From the NCBI RefSeq assembly GCF_003286085.1, contig NW_020825288.1:558001-622000 (forward strand): a stretch of 64,000 nt of DNA, in the 5' to 3' direction. This stretch comes from Drosophila persimilis. Its lineage: Eukaryota; Arthropoda; Insecta; Diptera; Drosophilidae. Within the stretch, counting starts at the first letter, position 1. Each line of letters opens with the position of its first letter. Shown in pieces: positions 58,941 to 64,000 of the stretch. The translations under genes were made by a program, and so were the position numbers. Under the pieces are notes generated by a model. It saw nothing but the letters and a program-made list of their open reading frames with translations, searched no databases and had not been told where the DNA came from.

Positions 58941-61900
58941 ATGTCCGTGGACTGGCGACTGTTGGGCGGGCTCTGCCTGCTGCTGGTGGTCGTGGCCGTG
59001 AACGGGGAGCTGTACACGGCGCTGGCGGAGATGGAGGAGCTGCTTGAGACTGAGTCGGTGCTGATAACCAACCTGGAGGGCTACATCCGCGTGCAGGAGG
59101 ACAAGCTGAGCTTGCTCAAGAAGTGAGTATGCGAGTATGCCGAAGATACGGCCACCGATACAGATTAATGGCCTTCGCTTAATCAGTCTTAAGTTTCGCA
59201 TGCAAAAACGTCTTTTATATTTCCATTCCTCATGCAAATGAGGCTGGGGCGAATATCTCGTATATCTTCTAATGAGGGAGTGGGGCAAGCCCCCGAATGG
59301 GGGCTCAGGTAGTCTTCTGGTGCATTCCGGTAATTGCTTTTGCCACGTGCGTGCCGCGGTAGCTGTTGCACGTCGCCCGCAGACGGAGATACACCCAGGC
59401 AGGCATGTATCTGCCGCGGCGCCCTGCACACATGATTATAGATACATGTACGAGATACAACCTAAGAGATACACACACACTCGCTTATACTTATGCTTAT
59501 GCTTATGCCTATGTACAAATGTAACTGCGTGTTTGTTTGTGGCAGCGGAAGCACATGGGGGAACGCCGAGCAGAGAGCAGAGAGGAGAGAGCAGAGAGGG
59601 CACAGAGGAGATACCAGATAGCAGAGCGGTGCAGGATGCGGTGAGGCAACTCCCCTAATCAAATAATGCCATATCCAGACCCGGGCTCAAGCAAAGGCAG
59701 AGGCAGGATCTATCTGGATGTTCCTGTTCCTGTCGCTCCTCGGCTTTGTCACAACAAAGGACGAGGCGAGATCCTCACAACAGCTGACAGCTGTTTGCCT
59801 GTCGCTGTCTTGTATCTGTGAGTGTCTTTGTATCTGTGTATCTGTATATCTGTATATGTGTATCCTTGTGCGCTGTCATTGCCCTGCAGTTGAAGTCCCT
59901 TTCTGTCTCTCCCGTCGCTCCGTCTGCTCATCATCATCTCTTCGCTCTCTCTCTCTCTCTCGCTCTCTGCGGGTGTCTATCTGTGAGATACACTACTCTG
60001 TCAGTGGATTGTGGCGCGTGCCGTCTGCTGGCAGGAGTTGAAGTTTTAATGCCGCTTTAAATTTTCCAACTGACATCTCGCCAGCGGGCCAGCGGGACAG
60101 CTGTCCAGCGCCTGTGCCCGACCGCTCGGCTAATCCCTTTGACAGCCAGCTCCAGCTCCAGCCTCAGCCCCAGTCCCAGTCCCTGCCTGACCCCCCGCTG
60201 AGCATCGCCCACCCAGTGAAACTTTGATTTAATTTTGGCCTGCGCCTGCCTCTGTCCACGGCTGGCCGAAACTCAATTAAATTTCCCAGCGCAGGACAAA
60301 GAACAATCTGCGGGAGCTCTGCTCCGCCAGGATATGGCTATGCATATGCACTGCCGGGACATGAGGATATGTGCATGCAATTTGCATAGGGACTCACACA
60401 GGATAAAATACGGTGGAGATATGGGATCTCCCTGGCGTGCCACTGAAACGTAACGGTCGCTGCCGAGGGGTGGGGCATCCGCGAGCTCCGCAGGGAAGGT
60501 TTTCGCTGCACAAACACACACACACACAGGCAACACACAAAGAGAAGAACGCCGAAATTCGAGGGGAGAATAGCAGACGTGGTAGTCGAAGTAGTTATGT
60601 TATGAGTTGGTAAATAAGAATTATACGAGTAGTGCTGATAAAGAGACCTCGCCCAGGGAATGCCGGCTGCGGCTGCGGCTGCTCCTGCCTTTCGATTCGT
60701 TTCAACCCTCGTCGGATCGGATCGGAGCGGAGCAGAAGCAGAAGCAGGAGCAGATGTTTCTGTTTTCTGTTTCTGGCCTAATGGAACGCGCCAAACGGAA
60801 CGCACAACAACAGGCATTGTACGGGTGTCTCGGCAGAGCTCCTCTATATGTGTATTACGAGTAAATGCATAAATGGCTGAATGGGGGAAGGGGGGAGGGT
60901 GCGCGGTCGGGCACGATCCACTCGACTGCGCGCCTGCGCAGGAAGTCGAGGAGCCGACGTTTGCCCAGTTCTAGCTTCAGTCGAGTCGCAGTTGTCGTCG
61001 CGAGCGGATCGAAAACAGCAAGAGACGGACCTCGCCAGAGAAAAGTGAACCCTAGAAAGTGTACAGAGAATAAGTGAAGTGAAACGCACCCCAAGACCCT
61101 ACACCCTAGACCCTAGACCCTAGACCCTAGAGCTGAGATCCAGTACAGTGCACAGAACACAGATCATGTCGCAGCACAACTACACGAACCCCGCGTTCTG
61201 CCAGAACAGCGAGTTCTATCCGGTGCCCAGCAGCGGCAAGGGCAGCGGCAGCAGTCGGGTGGAGTCCATCTACAACCGCAGTCTGCAGCTGAACTTCGGC
61301 GCCGTCCCTCGGCCAGCCCATGTCGCGCCCTCGCCGAGTCGCGATCCCCGCGAGGGTCCCCTGCGGATGCAGCGTAGCATGTCCACGCGATCGGTGACGC
61401 GGAAACAGCAGCAGCAGCAGCAGCAGACACATAACTACCAGCAGCAGAAGCCGAAACAGCTGCAACAGAACCACCAGCAGCAACAGCAGCAGCAGCAACA
61501 ATCTTCAAGTGGTCGCTATGCCCTGGTGCCTCTGGAGGAGCTCAACGTAAGCAGAGCCAGCCGGTACGCCATAGTGCCCGGACAGGCGGCCCAGCGACTG
61601 GCCAGATCCCAGGACAACCTCGATCGCTATGGATCGCGATACGGACTGCAGTCGGAAGAGGAGCCGCACTCCTTCCACGAGGAGCCGCACCAGGAGACGC
61701 AGTTTGCGAGCCTGCCGCCCATGCTGAATGGCCTGCCTCCGAAGCCCAACGCCATCCAAGGACAACAGGGACTGCAGGGACAGCAGGGACAGACGAAGAT
61801 CAAGCACGCCTTCAGCAGCGACTTCGGCAGCAAGACGTTCCTCATCGTGGACAAGAACAGCAACCAGCGGTACCAGATGGTGCCCACGGCCGAGGACGAG

Positions 61901-64000
61901 GAGCTGGTGGACGAGAACCAGGAAATCATCCAGATGCACAACGGTCGAGCCCATCGGTACGCGATGATACCGACGGACGCCGACGAGGAGGAGCTGGCCG
62001 AGGAGGAGTCCTCGATGATGCTGCAGCAGCAGGAGACGTGCCTCAGCACCACGGAGCTGAGTCAGCAGTTTGCCGCAAGGACCTCGACACCACAGCAGAG
62101 GAATGCGGCGGCCGCCACACGGGCGCTCCACGAGCTCCTCACCACGCCTCGGAAGATGCAGCCGCCGCCGCGGCTGGCCCACTCCACGCCCCGCAACGCC
62201 GCCCACCACGAGCAGCTGCAGCTGGAGCGCCGCCTGCAGCTCTACCAGAGCCAGCAGATCCTCAGCCAGGTCGCTCCTGCCCCTCCTCCTCCCACACTGC
62301 CGCTCCGCCAGAACCGACTCTCGCCGCAGAGACTCCACTACGAGACGGTGAAGGCAGCTCCTGCCCCGCTTGCGGACCGCTCCATGGCCGTGATCAGTCC
62401 GCGCGTGCAGGAGCAGGAGCGCGACCTGGAGCAGGACATGAGCAGCATCCAGGGCAAGCCGCAGAACAACAACTCCTACCCGCAGAAGCTGGCCAATGCC
62501 ACCATCACCCTGGCCATAGTCTCCCTGATGCTCGTCCTGGGCAGCACCATGAATGCCGGCCTCATCATCTACATGATAGCCCACGTAAGTCGATAGTCAA
62601 GCAATCCGTGAACTCTCGAAGGATCCCTGGCTAACCTGTCGTTTCTTCCTCCAGTTTGGCAAGTCCTTCTATCTGCAATTCGGTTTGGTGGCCTCCTTCT
62701 GCGGCGTAGGCCTGGGATTCCTCGGATTCCGGTCGCGCCACTGCGAGTGGCTGCCGAACCGGAGCTACACCTCCGGCTACATCCTGGTCACCGTGTTCTG
62801 CCTGTTCAAGAGCTGCGGACTGCTCGTCATCCTTGTGCTGGACCCGTTCCCCGGCCTGCCGCTACACGACGTCACCACGGGCGTCATCCTGGGCCTCTCC
62901 ACCTTCACCATGTTCTTCATCGGCCTGGGCGTCATGGGCAGCCTCTGGTGCTACCGTCCCCCGCCAGACAACCGCGTCAACGTGGTCTAAGGATCGTCTG
63001 ACTTCTGCGAGTGGAGTGTACTTTAAGTTCCCGAAATAGATGTAGTCCCCTTCCTTCGAGCACTCGGCACACGGAACGGCTAAAAGACCAAAACTAGTAT
63101 TATTCATAGAGTTTTAGAGGCGGACTCAGCCTCGCCCCAAGAGACTGTAAATACCATGTGGGTTGTAGTTACCTTACGAGTAGATTGTAGTAGTTTGTTT
63201 CTAATCTAGACTGTTTAAACCCCTCCTAACTTATTGTTCACCCTTAGGCTAAGTGAAAGTATCGATAAGCACACAATAAAGGCACTTTCAACAGCACTTC
63301 TTGGGGGGTTCCTCAGTGGTTCCTCGTTTGGATTTCTTTGGAAGAGAACACAAATGGGCTACTGATTCTCCCGGTACTCATTTGCGAGGAAGAACTTATG
63401 GAAATTCAGTAAAGCCAGAAATCCATCCCTTAATTGCTGGGAAAACTTCTTCTGCGAAGGTTTTGCCCTGCTCTAATACGATTTGCAAACTCAAGAAAAA
63501 CACTTGGTAAACTTTCTGAAAACTTTGCTTGATTCCGTCTCCAGCAAAATGGACGAGTACCAGCGGGAGCACGCGGACGCGGCCAGCGATATAACCGCCT
63601 ACGTCTCGAACCCGATCAATGCCTACCTCTTGACCAAGCGGCTGACAACGGACTGGCGCCAGGTGGAGAACCTAATGGAGCACGACGTGGGCACTGGTGA
63701 GTGGGGGGCCTCCCTCCACGCCTGACATCCATGACATCTGTCCCTCTCTCTCTTTCTCTCTACCCCTCCAGACTTCCTGCAGAATCTCACGCAGTACCGG
63801 AACGTGCTGAAGTTCCCCTCGGACGAGGACCTCAACGGGGCGGCGGTGGCTTTGCTGCGGCTGCAGGACACTTACCAGCTGGACACATCCAGTGTGGCAC
63901 GCGGCAAGCTTAACGGGATCCAGTACAGGTAAGTGGGAAGGAGAAAGGTCCGACTAGACCCGGAATGACCACCCTTTACGGAACTGCAGCACGGAAATGT
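58941..64000 (+). CDS. PH4alphaEFB: prolyl 4-hydroxylase alpha subunit, N-terminal part (probable PH4alphaEFB), cut by window end
   Basis: Exons 58941-59122, 63545-63696, 63772-63928 and the first 11 bases of a fourth (from 63990) are present; the gene runs off the right edge. A signal peptide (MSVDWRLLGGLCLLLVVVAVNG) leads into the P4H-alpha dimerisation domain (LYTALAEMEELLETE, LITNLEGYIRVQEDKL) and the peptide-substrate region (NAYLLTKRLTTDW, AAVALLRLQDTYQLDT), closely parallel to human P4HA1. With protein disulfide isomerase it hydroxylates collagen prolines in the ER. The catalytic domain lies beyond the window. An acceptor directly before the ATG shows an upstream untranslated exon. The first coding intron (59123-63544) contains spdo. 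The member name rests on remembered synteny with the 99F PH4-alpha cluster. Confidence 0.85.
59123..61165 (+). other. PH4alphaEFB intron and spdo promoter/5' UTR
   Basis: Beyond short repeats (CTTATG units near 59481-59510, AGAG-rich runs near 59570-59610, CT runs near 59940-59965) there is no coding region. A TTCAGTCG initiator near 60974 with a downstream CGAGCGG element is a plausible spdo start. Four ACCCTAG heptamers (61103-61130) lie in the spdo leader, about 36 bases before the ATG. Confidence 0.5.
61166..62990 (+). CDS. spdo: Sanpodo, four-pass Notch-pathway regulator
   Basis: Exons 61166-62584 and 62655-62990 join in phase 0 and give 584 residues. The N-terminus is MSQHNYTNPAFCQ, whose NPAF motif is the Numb PTB-binding site of Sanpodo. 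A long cytoplasmic domain follows with Gln-rich runs (about 78-112), three repeats of a YAxVP/YAxIP type (RYALVPLEEL, RYAIVPGQ, RYAMIPTD, with related RYQMVPT) and Pro/Gln-rich segments. Four membrane helices lie near 446-470, 478-497, 512-536 and 546-570. Spdo promotes Notch signalling in the Numb-negative daughter of asymmetric divisions, and Numb removes it to endosomes. It lies inside the first coding intron of PH4alphaEFB on the same strand; AATAAA is at 63275. Confidence 0.93.
63275..63280 (+). terminator. poly(A) signal of spdo
   Basis: AATAAA, 285 bases after the spdo stop and 265 bases before the next PH4alphaEFB exon, so the nested transcript can end within the host intron. Confidence 0.65.

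Noticed and set aside
61505..62584. 359-codon open frame on the minus strand
   Set aside because: It is antisense to spdo; its Leu/Val/Arg-rich composition is the complement of the GC-rich Gln/Glu coding sequence.
1..64000. CRISPR arrays, operons or prokaryotic mobile elements
   Set aside because: The window is clearly a spliced insect genome; no spaced direct-repeat array or transposase frame was seen.

Overview
This is a eukaryotic nuclear window from a fruit fly (genus Drosophila). The evidence is short 50-70 nt GT-AG introns, fly promoter elements (TATA plus TCAGT-type initiators, DRE, core-promoter Motif 1 and Motif 6) and a set of genes recognisable as fly orthologues. From memory, aralar1, CDase, spdo, PH4alphaEFB, the AMSH-like gene, the CG15533/CG15534-type sphingomyelinases, the CRF-binding-protein gene and an Osiris gene all sit near 3R 99F in D. 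melanogaster, so the window looks like Muller element E. Non-coding DNA is roomy and the repeats do not look like melanogaster ones to me. An obscura-group species is my guess only.

Layout. 1-5.9 kb is gene-poor. A tiny secreted cationic peptide gene lies on the minus strand at 5.9-6.2 kb. A housekeeping block follows at 7.8-13.3 kb: a TAP26/CCDC59-like rRNA-processing protein, mRpS18C, an Sfr1-like recombination protein, an unrecognised basic protein, and the UBOX5/RNF37 E3 ligase. Two tandem secreted acid sphingomyelinases occupy 15.8-20.9 kb. A corticotropin-releasing-factor-binding-protein gene with a 4.5 kb first intron fills 21.4-29.0 kb on the minus strand, then an Osiris gene (29.9-30.8 kb) and aralar1 (32.1-35.7 kb), both minus. 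After 5 kb of non-coding DNA come a predicted 45-residue tail-anchored micropeptide (minus), the AMSH-like deubiquitinase (minus) and neutral ceramidase CDase (plus). An orphan promoter and exon lie at 50.0-50.3 kb. PH4alphaEFB begins near the right end, is cut by the window edge, and hosts sanpodo inside its first coding intron.

How genes relate. Two sphingomyelinases (sphingomyelin to ceramide) and a ceramidase (ceramide to sphingosine) lie within 34 kb, so consecutive catabolic steps are syntenic. A dispersed repeat of about 0.25-0.35 kb recurs at 8.3, 13.7, 43.6 and 50.4-50.9 kb. Its Motif-6-rich end always faces a gene start, and in at least one copy this leads directly into Motif 1, so it looks like a mobile element that carries a housekeeping promoter. 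I regard this repeat, the cationic peptide gene and the micropeptide locus as the most interesting content. Exon joins were worked out by hand from splice consensus and phase; lengths follow from those joins.
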